Assembly (NCBI GenBank): GCA_965248775.1
Contig: OZ252150.1
Location: 186,001-250,000, forward strand
Reading direction: 5' to 3'
Source: JBHHUI01 sp965248775
GTDB taxonomy: Bacteria > Chloroflexota > Anaerolineae > Anaerolineales > JBHHUI01
DNA length: 64,000 bases
Within the stretch, counting starts at the first letter, position 1; every line of letters begins with the position of its first letter. Positions 1-9,504 of the stretch are shown piece by piece. The position numbers and the translations under genes are program-made. Under the pieces are notes generated by a model that was not told the origin of the DNA, did not search any database, and saw nothing but the letters and a program-made list of their open reading frames with translations.

Positions 1-448
1 GTAAAGAGGCTTCAATCAAACTGGTGCCATTCATAACAGCCCCGCTTAAATCCGCTCCGTCCAATTTGCTGTGTTGCATTCGTGCGCGGGAAAAGTTGGC
101 TTCGTGGGCGCTGGCATGTTCCAAATCGGCACTGCGAAGATCCGCCCAGAGCAGGTTTACCCGCGTCAGGATCGCATGGCGCAAGTTTGCGCGCAGTAGC
201 TGGGCCTCGATAAGATTGGCCTCGGTGAGATTGGTTTCGGAGAGGTCGGCCCCACGTAGGTCGGCAGCACGCAGCGTTGCGCCTGTCATGTTAGCGCCGC
301 TCAGATTGGCCCATTTGAGATGAGTCTCGCTCAAGTCCGCCGCGCGTAGGTCGGCCCCAGTGAGGTCCGCTTGCCACAGATCCTCCCCAAACAGAAATGC
401 CTGGCGCAGGTCGGCGCCGGGTTCGATTATTTGGCCTTTTACTTTCAT
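1..448 (-). CDS. Pentapeptide-repeat protein, C-terminal part missing (window edge)
   Basis: The minus strand from the ATG at 448-446 encodes an almost uninterrupted run of pentapeptide repeats of the A(D/N)Lxx type (for example ADLTG ADLRA ADLSE, then ANLSG ANMTG, ADLRG ADLSE). Such repeats fold into a right-handed quadrilateral beta helix; functions vary from scaffold to DNA-mimic, and none can be assigned here. The N-terminal leader is short (MKVKGQIIEPG) with no signal peptide, suggesting a cytoplasmic protein. It starts 5 bases after the ubiD stop and is read in the same direction, so the two are probably cotranscribed. The gene runs off the left edge, so total length is unknown. Confidence 0.9.
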   Translation of the reverse strand, partial: MKVKGQIIEPGADLRQAFLFGEDLWQADLTGADLRAADLSETHLKWANLSGANMTGATLRAADLRGADLSETNLTEANLIEAQLLRANLRHAILTRVNLLWADLRSADLEHASAHEANFSRARMQHSKLDGADLSGAVMNGTSLIEASL

Positions 449-452
449 CGCT

Positions 453-1922
453 TCATTCCAATCCGTACTCAGCCCACCGATCAGCCACCATTTCCAGCAC
501 GTCCGGGCTCATGCGGGTGACCTCCGGCCAGCCGCGCGTATAGCCTTCATCTTCAGATTTTGCTGTAGCATCCACCCCAATCTTGCCGCCATAGGAGTGC
601 TGATAGGAGGCATGATCAAGATGATCGACCACGCCGTCAGCGATAAGGACATCGCGTGACCAGTCCACATTCCCAAGCGCCTGCCAGGCGACCTCGGAGA
701 GATTGTGCACGTCCACCCAATCGTCTACGACCACAATGCCTTTCGCCAGCATGAGTAGACCTAACCCCCAGATGCCGTGCATGACTTTGCGCGCATGGCC
801 GGGATAGCGTTTTTTGATCTGGACGATGACCAGGTTGTGGAAAACACCCTCCGCGGGCATGTGATAGTCGAGCACTTCCGGGAGAAATATACGGAGCAGG
901 GGTAGGAACAGTCGCTCGGTGGCGCGACCCATCCACGCATCTTCTACGGGCGGGGGACCGACAAGTGTGGCCGGAAAGATCGGGTTCTTGCAATGCGTAA
1001 TCGCCGTGACATGAAAAACCGGAAACAGCTCGGCTGGGGTGTAATATCCGGTGTGATCGCCAAACGGTCCTTCCATCTCGTGTTCGTTTGGGTCAACATA
1101 GCCCTCGATGACGATCTCGGCATTGGCGGGGACTTCCAGCGGCTGCGAGACGCACTTTACGAAATCTACGGGCTTGTTGCGCAACCAGCCGGCAAGCAGA
1201 TATTCATCGATATTCGGCGGGAGTGGGGCGCTGGCACACCACATGCTGGCGGGATCGCCACCGAGGATGATCGCCGCGGGAATCTGTGGAATGCTCTCCT
1301 CGCGGGCGCGGCGCTCGTGCTCGGCGCCACCTTTATGGCGTTGCCAGTGCATCAGAAGTTTCTGCGGCCCAACCACTTGCAAGCGATACATGCCGACATT
1401 GCGCGCATTCGAACTGGGGTCACGTGTGATGACCTGCATCAGAGTGATAAAGCGCCCGGCATCTCCGGGCCAGGTTTTCAACACCGGTAGACTGTCTAGG
1501 GTGGCATCGTCTGTGTGGACGATCTGCTGTACTTTGCCTTTGCGAACAATGCTTGGGCCTATTCCGATGCCACGCAGTACTCCGAGGAAATCGGTTCCAC
1601 GCTTAATCATGGGGCCAAGCCCCTGCGGCAGTCGAAAGTCGACGAGCTTGGCGAGGCGGTGGTTGAGTTCTTCGAGATCATCAACGCCGAGCGCTTGGCC
1701 CATACGCCATTCGGAACCGAATAAGTTGATCGCAACGGGAATTTCATGCCCAGCTACGTTTTCGAAAAGGAGCGCCTTGTTTTTCTCGACCGGGCTTTTC
1801 ATCACGCGGTCGGCGATGGCTGAGATCTCCAGGTCTTGTGAGACAGAGGCCGTTATCCGCGCAAGTTGGCCATTCTGTTCAAGATGCGCGATGAATTCGG
1901 GTAAATCGTTACAGATGGGCAT
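453..1922 (-). CDS. ubiD: UbiD-family prenylated-FMN-dependent decarboxylase
   Basis: The 489-residue protein has the UbiD family signature EGPFGDHTGYY near the middle and the C-terminal segment HASYQHSYGGKIGVDAT typical of the ubiquinone/menaquinone-type 4-hydroxy-3-polyprenylbenzoate decarboxylases. Family members decarboxylate aromatic or unsaturated acids using prenylated FMN made by UbiX, which is not in this window. I chose the ATG at 1922-1920: it follows an AGGAG motif by about 8 bases and gives the family's usual length, whereas the open frame extends 85 codons further upstream through a palindromic intergenic region with no homology. The likely role in an Anaerolineae-like organism is quinone biosynthesis, but aromatic acid metabolism cannot be excluded. 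The pentapeptide gene follows directly. Confidence 0.9.
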   Translation of the reverse strand: MPICNDLPEFIAHLEQNGQLARITASVSQDLEISAIADRVMKSPVEKNKALLFENVAGHEIPVAINLFGSEWRMGQALGVDDLEELNHRLAKLVDFRLPQGLGPMIKRGTDFLGVLRGIGIGPSIVRKGKVQQIVHTDDATLDSLPVLKTWPGDAGRFITLMQVITRDPSSNARNVGMYRLQVVGPQKLLMHWQRHKGGAEHERRAREESIPQIPAAIILGGDPASMWCASAPLPPNIDEYLLAGWLRNKPVDFVKCVSQPLEVPANAEIVIEGYVDPNEHEMEGPFGDHTGYYTPAELFPVFHVTAITHCKNPIFPATLVGPPPVEDAWMGRATERLFLPLLRIFLPEVLDYHMPAEGVFHNLVIVQIKKRYPGHARKVMHGIWGLGLLMLAKGIVVVDDWVDVHNLSEVAWQALGNVDWSRDVLIADGVVDHLDHASYQHSYGGKIGVDATAKSEDEGYTRGWPEVTRMSPDVLEMVADRWAEYGLE

Positions 1923-2019
1923 GGAGCCGCTCCTGTATTTGATGTAATTCGTTATTTTCACCACGAAGGGTACGGAATAAAGTTTGTTCTTTGCAGAGAG
2001 CAGCACTTGTCTTGTGCAA

Positions 2020-2047
2020 CCCAGTGCAGTCACTGGACTGCACTGGG
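2020..2047. repeat. Perfect palindrome in ubiD upstream region
   Basis: CCCAGTGCAGT and its exact complement flank the 6-base loop CACTGG (arms 2020-2030 and 2037-2047). It lies in the 264-base gap between the divergent ubiD and C39 genes. A related, slightly imperfect palindrome with the same CAGTGCAGT core is at 62070-62096, so this is probably a dispersed REP-like repeat rather than a gene-specific operator. No T tract follows it. Confidence 0.55.
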
Positions 2048-2186
2048 TCGTGATGCGCAGTCCACTGTGTACCCTTTGTATCGTGGTAGTGATTAAAGGT
2101 GCTCTTTCCAGCCGATTATACTCCTCGCAAGTGGTTACCCCACGACCGTATGACCACTCACATTTCATAAAACGCAAGGCGGTATA

Positions 2187-3533
2187 ATGTCGCGGATGGA
2201 TTCTTTAGGGTCAAATCAACCGACAATTAGCACGCGCCGGCAGCCCCCGCGCTGGCTCTGGGTGGGAATTATATTTGCGGCTGGAATGGTGCTGCTGGGT
2301 GTGCTGGCCACGAATAATACGACCGGTGAACAATTGCAGTGGGGTTGGGAAAAAGCGCGCGCTTGGGGGCGGGACACATTCGTGCGCCAGAGCGAAACAT
2401 TACCCACTGTCCTCGAAGAGGCTCCCATTGTCCCGGCAGTAGTTAAACAAGTGGAACTGGACGTCGATGTTTTTGCGTCTTATGAATCATCCGCAGATAT
2501 CGCTCCGGCAGTTGTCGCACCTCCCGCGGTGGAGGTTGATGCGCCATTAACAGATGAAGTCATTGTGCCCGAGCCAGTCGAGTATGAATTATTGACGCCC
2601 CCGACCACTTTCGAACTTACGGGTTTCAAACACGAATTTCAGGGCATCAACAACTGTGGGCCGGCGACGCTCGCAATGAATCTAAGTTACTGGGGGTGGC
2701 AGGGCGACCAGAACACGATCGCCGAAGTGCTCAAACCCGTGACACGCGACAAGAATGTGCGTTGGGATGAGCTAGTGTACTACGTCCGCACGCAGGCGGG
2801 TTGGCTTGATGCGCTCTTTCGGGTTGGGGGCGACTTTAACATTTTGCAATTGTTCGTCGCAAACGGCTACCCGGTCATCATCGAAACCGGTTATACGTTT
2901 GATAATTACTGGGTGGGACACTATCTGCTGGTCACTGGCTACGATGCCGAAAATGAGACATTTATTGTGCAGGATGTGACCGGCGGCCCCAACCGGGTTA
3001 TGACCTACATGCAGGTGGATGAACTCTGGCAACAGTTCAATCGACTGTTTATCCTGGTCTTCCCGGCGGACGAGCGTGACAAGATTGAATTCATGCTGGC
3101 CGATCATGCTAAGCTGGACATCAACCGGTCGCAGGCTTTGAAACAAGCTGAAGCCGAGGTTATTGCTGACCCGGAGAACGCTTTCGCATGGTTCAACCTC
3201 GGTTCCAATTTGAATTATTTCGATCGCTATGAAGAAGCGGCCACTGCCTTCGACACCGCCCGCGAGTTTGGCCTCCCCTGGCGGATGCTTTTTTACCAAT
3301 TCGGGCCTTATATCGCCTATTTCAATGCAGGACGTTATCAGGACGTAGACGAGCTCGCTACGGTCACATTGCAGGCCCGCCCTGACCTGGAAGAATCCTA
3401 TGTCTGGCGCGGTTGGGCTAGGCACATGCTTGGCGACACCCCCGCCGGCATTGCAGATTTCAATGCAGCCCTGGAAGTGAATCCAAATTTCAACGATGCC
3501 ATCAGCGCCCTTAAATATTTCGGCGCAAGATGA
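2187..3533 (+). CDS. Membrane-anchored C39-like cysteine peptidase with C-terminal TPR repeats
   Basis: The protein (448 residues) has a short cytoplasmic N-terminus, one transmembrane helix at about residues 23-42, an acidic Pro/Val-rich linker, a peptidase C39-like papain-fold domain at about 145-290, and TPR-like repeats to the end. Candidate catalytic residues are Cys157 (in NNCGPATL), His245 (in VGHYLL) and an Asp in VQDVTGG. This arrangement puts the protease outside the membrane. It is followed after 7 bases by a paralogue of the same layout and then by a MurJ-type flippase, hinting at a cell-envelope role. The substrate is unknown. The start is ATG at 2187, with AAGG 8 bases upstream; an internal ATG at codon 4 is the alternative. 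Confidence 0.85.
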   Translation: MSRMDSLGSNQPTISTRRQPPRWLWVGIIFAAGMVLLGVLATNNTTGEQLQWGWEKARAWGRDTFVRQSETLPTVLEEAPIVPAVVKQVELDVDVFASYESSADIAPAVVAPPAVEVDAPLTDEVIVPEPVEYELLTPPTTFELTGFKHEFQGINNCGPATLAMNLSYWGWQGDQNTIAEVLKPVTRDKNVRWDELVYYVRTQAGWLDALFRVGGDFNILQLFVANGYPVIIETGYTFDNYWVGHYLLVTGYDAENETFIVQDVTGGPNRVMTYMQVDELWQQFNRLFILVFPADERDKIEFMLADHAKLDINRSQALKQAEAEVIADPENAFAWFNLGSNLNYFDRYEEAATAFDTAREFGLPWRMLFYQFGPYIAYFNAGRYQDVDELATVTLQARPDLEESYVWRGWARHMLGDTPAGIADFNAALEVNPNFNDAISALKYFGAR

Positions 3534-3540
3534 TTTCTGA

Positions 3541-4842
3541 ATGACGCGTCGATCTAAAAGGGCCATACCGCTGCTTTTCTGGTTGGTCGGTGCGTTTCTC
3601 GGCTGTGGTGTGTTAGGGGTAGGGGGCTTGTTCGCGTACCAAATTCCCACGGTCAACGAAGCGCTTTTCTACCGGGTGGAAGTTGTTAAATCGGAAGTGC
3701 GCAACATTTTTTATCCGCGCGCCGATACGCTCCCAACCCCGAATCCGGTTGCGGCCGACGCCTCGCCTATTAAAGCAGTTCCGACCATCTTGCCGAGTTT
3801 CGAAGATGCCGCCCCGCAGCCGACGCCCATGCCGGAGACTTCGCCGACAGCGGCCCCAACGGCAACTCTCATCCCGACGGCTGTACCAGAACCAACGGAA
3901 ATATCCGTCCCGGACTCTGCCATCCTGACCGGGTTCACGCACGAGTTTCAACGCTTCAATAATTGCGGTCCCGCCACACTTTCAATGTCATTATCTTACT
4001 GGGGTTGGGATGGTAGCCAGTATGAGACGGCCGATTGGCTCAAGCCGGATCCATCCGACAAGAATGTGCGCCCGGACGAACTGGTGGATTTCATAACAAC
4101 TCAGACAGGCATGACAACGGCCTATCGGGCGGGCGGGGATCTCGATGTCCTCAAGCGTTTGATCTCAAAGGGCTATCCGGTTATCGTGGAAAAAGGATTC
4201 TGGGTGGACGAGGCGCGCGGCTGGATGGGGCATTATTTGCTACTAAATGGCTACGATGATGCTGCGCAATCCTTCACGACACAGGATTCATTCCGTGGCC
4301 CTGATCAGATCGTTTCGTATGATGCGATGGATGCCGACTGGCAGGCCTTCAATCGCTTGTTCCTTGTTCCATATCCGTCGGAGAACGAAGCTGATGTGAT
4401 GGCGCTGCTTGGGCCCTATGCCGATCAAGCAGCCAGCTTTGAAATTGCACTCGAGACTGCCCAGAATGAAGTGATCCTCGATCCCGAAAATAGTTTCCCC
4501 TGGCATAACCTGGGAACGAATTTGAATTACTTTGGGGACTATGTCAATGCCGCTGCCGCATTCGATGAAGCTCGGACTGTCGGTTTACCCTGGCGCATGT
4601 TGTGGTATCAGACAGGTCCGTATCGCGCCTATTACAACGCGGGACGTTATTCCGAAGTCATAACACTGGCAACAGGCATGCTCTCAAATACGCCCGGTCT
4701 GGAAGAAAGTTATTTTTGGCGCGGCTGGGCGCAAAATGCAGCCGGGAATACCACCGCTGCCGTGAGCGATTTCAAACAAGCGCTGGCCGTCAACGAGAAT
4801 TTCGAAGATGCGAGAGCCGCGTTGGAGTATTTGGGACAGTGA
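3541..4842 (+). CDS. Membrane-anchored C39-like cysteine peptidase with TPR repeats (tandem paralogue)
   Basis: Paralogue of the preceding gene, 433 residues: transmembrane helix at about 10-33, a Thr/Pro-rich linker (about 62-120, e.g. PTPMPETSPTAAPTATL), C39-like domain and TPR tail. Cys142 in NNCGPATL and His231 in GHYLL match the catalytic positions of the first copy. The two proteins share blocks such as LSYWGW, DKNVR, LDVLK/FNILQ and PWRMLWYQ/PWRMLFYQ, but differ in the linker, consistent with an old tandem duplication. The gene starts 7 bases after its neighbour ends and is presumably in the same operon. Confidence 0.85.
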   Translation: MTRRSKRAIPLLFWLVGAFLGCGVLGVGGLFAYQIPTVNEALFYRVEVVKSEVRNIFYPRADTLPTPNPVAADASPIKAVPTILPSFEDAAPQPTPMPETSPTAAPTATLIPTAVPEPTEISVPDSAILTGFTHEFQRFNNCGPATLSMSLSYWGWDGSQYETADWLKPDPSDKNVRPDELVDFITTQTGMTTAYRAGGDLDVLKRLISKGYPVIVEKGFWVDEARGWMGHYLLLNGYDDAAQSFTTQDSFRGPDQIVSYDAMDADWQAFNRLFLVPYPSENEADVMALLGPYADQAASFEIALETAQNEVILDPENSFPWHNLGTNLNYFGDYVNAAAAFDEARTVGLPWRMLWYQTGPYRAYYNAGRYSEVITLATGMLSNTPGLEESYFWRGWAQNAAGNTTAAVSDFKQALAVNENFEDARAALEYLGQ

Positions 4843-4865
4843 GCAAATCAGCTCGCTGATTTGAA

Positions 4866-6488
4866 TTGAACCCCCGTTCTTCGTTCCTCCTGCGCACCTC
4901 GCTCCTGATCGCTGTCTTTTTCGGATTCGACAAAATGATCGCGCTCGTCCGTGCCGTGATCATCGCGCGCGTGTTCGGCATCAGCGAAGTGCTCGATGCT
5001 TTCAACGCGGCAAACAACCTGCCCGATCTGCTCTTCGTGCTCATATCGGGTGGTGCACTTGCCATCGCATTTATCCCGGTGTTGAGTGAGTATTTCGACG
5101 AAAATGGGCGTGAAGACGGGTGGAAACTCTTTAGCCTTGTCGCCAATCTGGCCTTTGTCGTCACCGGAGTGGCGGCGCTTTTCGTGGCCATCTTTGCGCT
5201 CCCGATCGTGCGCTCAGAATTTGGCATCGCGCCTGGATTTGGTGCCGAGCAGCAGGCCCTGGTCGCCGAGCTGATGCGCCTGAATTTGATCGCGACCTTG
5301 ATCTTCTCGCTGAGCGGATTGGTGATCGGCGGATTGCAAGCCCATCAGCATTTCCTGCTACCCGCGCTTGCCCCGAGCATGTACAACGTGGGCCAAATAA
5401 TTGGCGCACTGCTGCTCGCGCCGGATGAATTCCCATTCTTTGGTTTGCCGATTCCCACTGCCGGTCTCGGCGTACATGGACTGGTATACGGCGTCATTCT
5501 GGGCGCAGTCTTACACCTTGGTATCCAGCTGCCCGGCCTCTTCCGATATGGCTTTCGCTGGTCGTTTGGCATTTCGTTGAAACATCCGGGGGTGGCGCGC
5601 GTGATCGCACTTATGGGGCCGCGCATCATTGGGCTGGCTGCATTTCAGGCCACCGAGCTGATCCGAGACAATCTTGCTTCGCGCCTGGGGGAAGGTTCGG
5701 TGACAGCGCTCACGTTCGGCTGGTTCATTATGCAAGTGCCGGAAACCATTATTGGAACCGCAATCGGAGCTGCACTGTTGCCTACGTTATCGAAGCTCGC
5801 CGCCCGCGATGACCGGGAAGGCCTCAATCGCACTCTCACGGGAGCTATTCGGATTATGACTGCGCTAACGCTGCCGGTCGCTGTTGCCCTGATGTTCCTG
5901 GTGCGACCATTTGTGCAGCTCGTGTTCGAAGGGCGCGCTTTTAGCGCTGCAGACACGACGCTGGTTGTGTTCGCAACGCAGATGTTTCTCGTTGGGCTGG
6001 TTGGGCACGCACTCCTTGAAATTGGAGCGCGCACCTTTTATGCCCGCCAGGATGCTGTCACACCGACAGTGGTGGCGATTTCAGCAATGGCCTTACAGAT
6101 CGTATTCAGCCTGCTGTTGGTGCGCGTGCCGAGGCTGGGATATGGCGGTCTGGCGCTCTCGAATGCACTGGCCTTTACATTGCAGGCATTTGTATTGCTT
6201 GTGCTGCTCTTTGTGCGCTTGCGGGCTTTTGACGCGCGGCGTGTATTAAGTGGAGTGGGGAAGGTTGCACTCGCCTCAGCGGGTGTCGCCCTGGCATTGG
6301 TGCTATTTTCGAGTGCAGTGCGGACGGCGGGCGTGATTACAAATGCCCTCGGTGGCTCTCTGCTTGCAATTGCAGTGTATCTAGTGTTGGCACGCGCGTT
6401 GCGCTTGGATGAAGTGCAACAATTGCCGCAACTCGTAGCACAGCAGATTGGTTCCCGGTTTGGATTATCGCGGGTGAAATCAGAGTAA
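4866..6488 (+). CDS. murJ: MurJ/MviN-family lipid II flippase-like membrane protein
   Basis: The 540-residue protein is almost wholly hydrophobic, with roughly 13-14 transmembrane helices. It shows MurJ-family features: the N-terminal segment FGFDKMIALVRAVIIARVFG, then DAFNAANNLPDLL and a loop with SEYFDENGREDGWKLF. MurJ flips the peptidoglycan precursor lipid II across the cytoplasmic membrane. The only in-frame start that keeps the first helix is TTG at 4866, directly after an in-frame TGA, with no clear Shine-Dalgarno sequence. It follows the C39 pair by 23 bases and is likely cotranscribed. A related polysaccharide exporter is the alternative. Confidence 0.85.
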   Translation: MNPRSSFLLRTSLLIAVFFGFDKMIALVRAVIIARVFGISEVLDAFNAANNLPDLLFVLISGGALAIAFIPVLSEYFDENGREDGWKLFSLVANLAFVVTGVAALFVAIFALPIVRSEFGIAPGFGAEQQALVAELMRLNLIATLIFSLSGLVIGGLQAHQHFLLPALAPSMYNVGQIIGALLLAPDEFPFFGLPIPTAGLGVHGLVYGVILGAVLHLGIQLPGLFRYGFRWSFGISLKHPGVARVIALMGPRIIGLAAFQATELIRDNLASRLGEGSVTALTFGWFIMQVPETIIGTAIGAALLPTLSKLAARDDREGLNRTLTGAIRIMTALTLPVAVALMFLVRPFVQLVFEGRAFSAADTTLVVFATQMFLVGLVGHALLEIGARTFYARQDAVTPTVVAISAMALQIVFSLLLVRVPRLGYGGLALSNALAFTLQAFVLLVLLFVRLRAFDARRVLSGVGKVALASAGVALALVLFSSAVRTAGVITNALGGSLLAIAVYLVLARALRLDEVQQLPQLVAQQIGSRFGLSRVKSE

Positions 6489-6501
6489 ACGCGCGGCGTA
6501 G

Positions 6502-7302
6502 TTATCCGCTGGGGCGCGCGACAATGGCAGTACGGTGTGAATTTCCTGTGTACGGATAACACGTCAGCAGTGTCAGACGTGAATCGCTGGTGGGATTGAA
6601 ATAGGCCAGGTGCGATTGCTGTTGCGCTGTGGTGATACCGTACTCCTGAAACGTCTCCACAATTTCAACGGAATAGACAAAGGACTGACCGCCGGCCGTT
6701 GTGATAAAAATGCCATCCCCGGGAGTCAGTTGCTCCAGGTTGCGAAATACTTCACCAAAGATATTGTTGTGTCCATAAACGACCGTGTTGCCGTATGTGC
6801 CGGGCGCGACACTGCTCACGAGAAAGCCGGCTGCAAATTGGGGTGAATCCCACTCAATGCCGAAGCCGGTGTCTCGCCAGCCCACCGGCGTGATGCGCGT
6901 GAAAATATTAATGGCCGGGATTTCTATCTGAGCGGGTAAGTTCCCCGCGAACACTTGCTGCGCAAGGCTAACCAGATCGTCTGGTGCTGGGAGCACATCG
7001 TAACCCGCAAGAATTTGTGGGGAGAGGGTGACCGGCGGGAGTGGCGTTGCGGTGGCAGGCGCAACGGGCGCTGCCAATGTCAGTGAGAGGGCATCCACTG
7101 CTGCTGCGCCGGGTTCGAGCTCCTGCGTCATTGGCATGAGCGTTGGCGCTTCCAAATCATTGAAGCGCACGGCCACTCCGGGGGCCGGCAACTGCTCCAC
7201 GCGCGGAGCGGGCAACTCCTCCACGAGTGGTTGCGTGGAGGTGCAGGCGGCTAGCAGCAGGCTAACTAAACCCGCTATTCGCAGGAATGAAATCAGCTTC
7301 AT
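6502..7302 (-). CDS. Sortase-family transpeptidase with a lipoprotein signal
   Basis: Sortases cleave LPxTG-like signals and join surface proteins to the envelope. The C-terminal half carries the sortase fold motifs: His178 in VVYGHNN, Cys248 in TLLTCYP and Arg257 in HRTAIVA. The first 20 residues end in a lipobox, LLLAAC (Cys20), so the enzyme looks lipid-anchored outside the membrane rather than held by the usual single helix; a Pro/Ala-rich linker (about 30-100) follows. Two proteins encoded just upstream on the same strand end in LPATG and LPAVG sorting signals and are the obvious substrates. The start ATG sits 7 bases after a TATAAT box, so the mRNA may be leaderless. Confidence 0.88.
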   Translation of the reverse strand: MKLISFLRIAGLVSLLLAACTSTQPLVEELPAPRVEQLPAPGVAVRFNDLEAPTLMPMTQELEPGAAAVDALSLTLAAPVAPATATPLPPVTLSPQILAGYDVLPAPDDLVSLAQQVFAGNLPAQIEIPAINIFTRITPVGWRDTGFGIEWDSPQFAAGFLVSSVAPGTYGNTVVYGHNNIFGEVFRNLEQLTPGDGIFITTAGGQSFVYSVEIVETFQEYGITTAQQQSHLAYFNPTSDSRLTLLTCYPYTGNSHRTAIVARPSG

Positions 7303-7309
7303 CAGACTG

Positions 7310-7315
7310 ATTATA
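7310..7315 (-). promoter_or_regulatory. -10 box of the sortase gene (leaderless transcript likely)
   Basis: On the minus strand TATAAT lies 7 bases before the sortase ATG. No good -35 hexamer is seen at the usual 17-base distance. With a start point at the usual 6-8 bases the mRNA would begin at the ATG. The same block, degraded, recurs near 9597-9632. Confidence 0.5.
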
Positions 7316-7379
7316 GTCTCGGTTTCAGCGATTGCACGATACTATCCCTGGATTGAGAGACGCCGGTTTATTCGAATCA

Positions 7380-7412
7380 AAAAGCGAAGCTTTTGTCAAA
7401 AGCTTCGCTTTT
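7380..7412. terminator. Bidirectional-type hairpin terminator
   Basis: A perfect 15-base inverted repeat (7380-7394 and 7398-7412) with loop GTC and A/T tracts on both sides lies 7 bases after the stop of the surface-protein gene at 7419. It should end that transcript before the sortase gene, which has its own -10 box. Confidence 0.85.
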
Positions 7413-7418
7413 ACGGGA

Positions 7419-9385
7419 TCAATTAAGTTTTCGCAGTTGTAGCTTGCGGCGCCAATGGATGCCAGCGGTCCCAAGCGCAACAACTGCCACGAGCCACACT
7501 ATCGGCGCGACACTCGCTCCCGTTGCGGGCAGGGCCGTCGGCGTGGCTGCCATCAGACCGAACTGCGTAAAGTGGTCGGTCAGGCCGCAGGTCTCGTTTG
7601 CATTTGCGGAGGTAACTGGCAAGGCCAGCCAAACTACGCCGTCGAAGAAACCAACGCGCAGGTTAGCTGCAGCGCCGCCCGCTTTCAATATATCGGCAAC
7701 TGTGTAGCTCAGACAGATCGTCAGAGCGCTGTCAAATGTCGCCAATCCGGTATCCGTCGTCAAATCCACTCGCGAGCCGACCAGCGAATAGCCTATCGGC
7801 GCAGCTGCTGACTGTGGGTTCTCATTAGCCGCACACAGGAAGCGCGTGCCATCAGCGACGACATTCGCGGGCACGATCACGTTGACATTGCCGTTGGTTA
7901 CAGGACAGCTGAACGTCCCACCTGTCGTTCCCATTGCGTAACCCGACACCGCTTCGGCAGCGGCTGCTGATTCGTCGGCGACGACGGCTGCACCATTAAC
8001 GGCGCCGTTCGTCGTACTGTCGTGCTCAAGCCCGCCATCTACCCGCGCAAGCTCGCGAATGGTGATGCAGGAAATATCGGGATTCCATGAACTCTGGTTG
8101 ACGTGCAGGCCAGTGATCCTGTAGCCAGGCGGCGCGATGAAGCAGATGGTGTAGCCGTCCCAGGTGATGGTGACGGGCGGGCTGCAGTAGTGGTTGCCGC
8201 CGGTTGCGCGGTGCTCGCCCTGGTCGTGGAAGGTAAAGCCGCGGAAGCCGTTGTCGTTGGCGGTGTACCAACAACTGCTGTCCGTAGTCGTGTTACCGGT
8301 TGAGTCAGCATGCGGGCCGCCGCCTGGACACGCGATGGCAAGGCTCTCGAAATCTGCGATCCCTCCTGCAATCAGAACCGGAATTCCGGTCGCCGGATCG
8401 AGGGAGAAAAGGGCATCAGCGTCGTCGTCAATCCAGAATAAGTTGCCTGTACAGTCAAACGCCAAGCCCCCGTCGCCCACATCGCCAAAACCGAATGTTC
8501 CTGTTCCAACGGTCGTACACGTCGGCGACGGTGGGTTCAGCGTGCAGAGCGAATTATTATCGTCATCGATTGCATAAAGAGTCGTCCCCAGCGCATCCAT
8601 CCCCACAATATCCACCGTTGCGCCGAGATTCGTAGCCGCACCAGTTGCCGGGTCAATCGAATAAAGTGCTCCATTACTGCCATCGGCGCCCCACAAATTG
8701 CCATTGCTATCGAACGCGATGGCGCCATCGTCCACGTTGAACGTGGGGCCGACAACGGTCCCGGCCCCAGTGTTTACATTGATCGTAAGCAGGTTATCAT
8801 TGGTATCATCAATTCCATAAAGCACGCCGCCCGGGCTGAAGGAAAGCGCCTCGATATTGAGGAATCCAGTCACGCCAATTTGTGTCAGTGCGCCGGTATT
8901 AAGGTCGATCTGATAGAGAAAGTCGTCCACGAATTTGGAAAAATCCGACACGGTATAGGCGATTCCGCTCGGCGTTGGTTTGGTCACGCCGGAACACGGG
9001 CCGCCCACAACTGCCGGGACAGGAGCAGTTCCATTGGCCACAGCCCAGTTGCCGCCTCCGTTGAGAGCCGTCGAGGTCGTATCGTTTGTCTGAAGACCGT
9101 CACTTCCATAAAGAGGATTTACGAGGTCAGTGATGAGCCAGGTGTCAATTCCGTCGAATTCCACTTCGAAACTTGCCCCGGCTTTGCGGTACTCGCTATC
9201 GTCCACATTGTAAATATATGTGCCATTCGCTCCAGTCGTCCCGGCACCGCTGACGCATACTTGGTCACCAGACGTAGCCCAGCTGCAAGCACTCGCATCG
9301 GTGTCACAAAACTGACGAACAGCGCCAGAAGCACCGCAACATGCATGGAGCGAGAATTCGTAAAAAATTGAAGGGGTGAGATCAT
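7419..9385 (-). CDS. LPxTG-anchored surface protein with beta-propeller-like repeats (apparent frameshift after signal peptide)
   Basis: The long frame (GTG at 9206, 595 residues) ends with a classical cell-wall sorting signal: LPATG at residues 559-563, a hydrophobic stretch and RRKLQLRK. The N-terminal half has repeats such as LYGIDDTNDNLL, LYSIDPATG and LFSLDPATG, as in propeller proteins; the C-terminal 290 residues resemble the neighbouring gene (FHDQGEHRATGGNHY, YSLVGSRVDLTTDTG). In this frame there is no signal peptide. In a different frame just upstream, from ATG 9385 or 9348, there is a good one (AVLLALFVSFVTP, then VLAAG). The frames would join near 9260-9300, where the long frame is also open (SGDQVCVSGAGTTGANGTY). 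One base is therefore gained or lost: either a sequencing error or a broken gene. It is a substrate candidate for the adjacent sortase. Confidence 0.75.
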
Positions 9386-9504
9386 ACTGATTATTAGTGC
9401 AGGATTATACGCTCATTTTTGATTATCTGAATATGTTCTTACAACCAAATTTCTGGTCTCACAGCTCCCGTAAGACAGGGAGACTATGCCACCCCCGGTG
9501 TCGA

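Noticed and set aside
637..1947. Several long plus- and minus-strand frames inside ubiD
   Set aside because: Shadow frames of a well-supported gene: no family motifs, no ribosome sites.
5645..6562. Minus-strand frames opposite murJ
   Set aside because: Rich in Arg/Ser/Thr/Pro with no motifs; antisense shadows of the hydrophobic codons of murJ.
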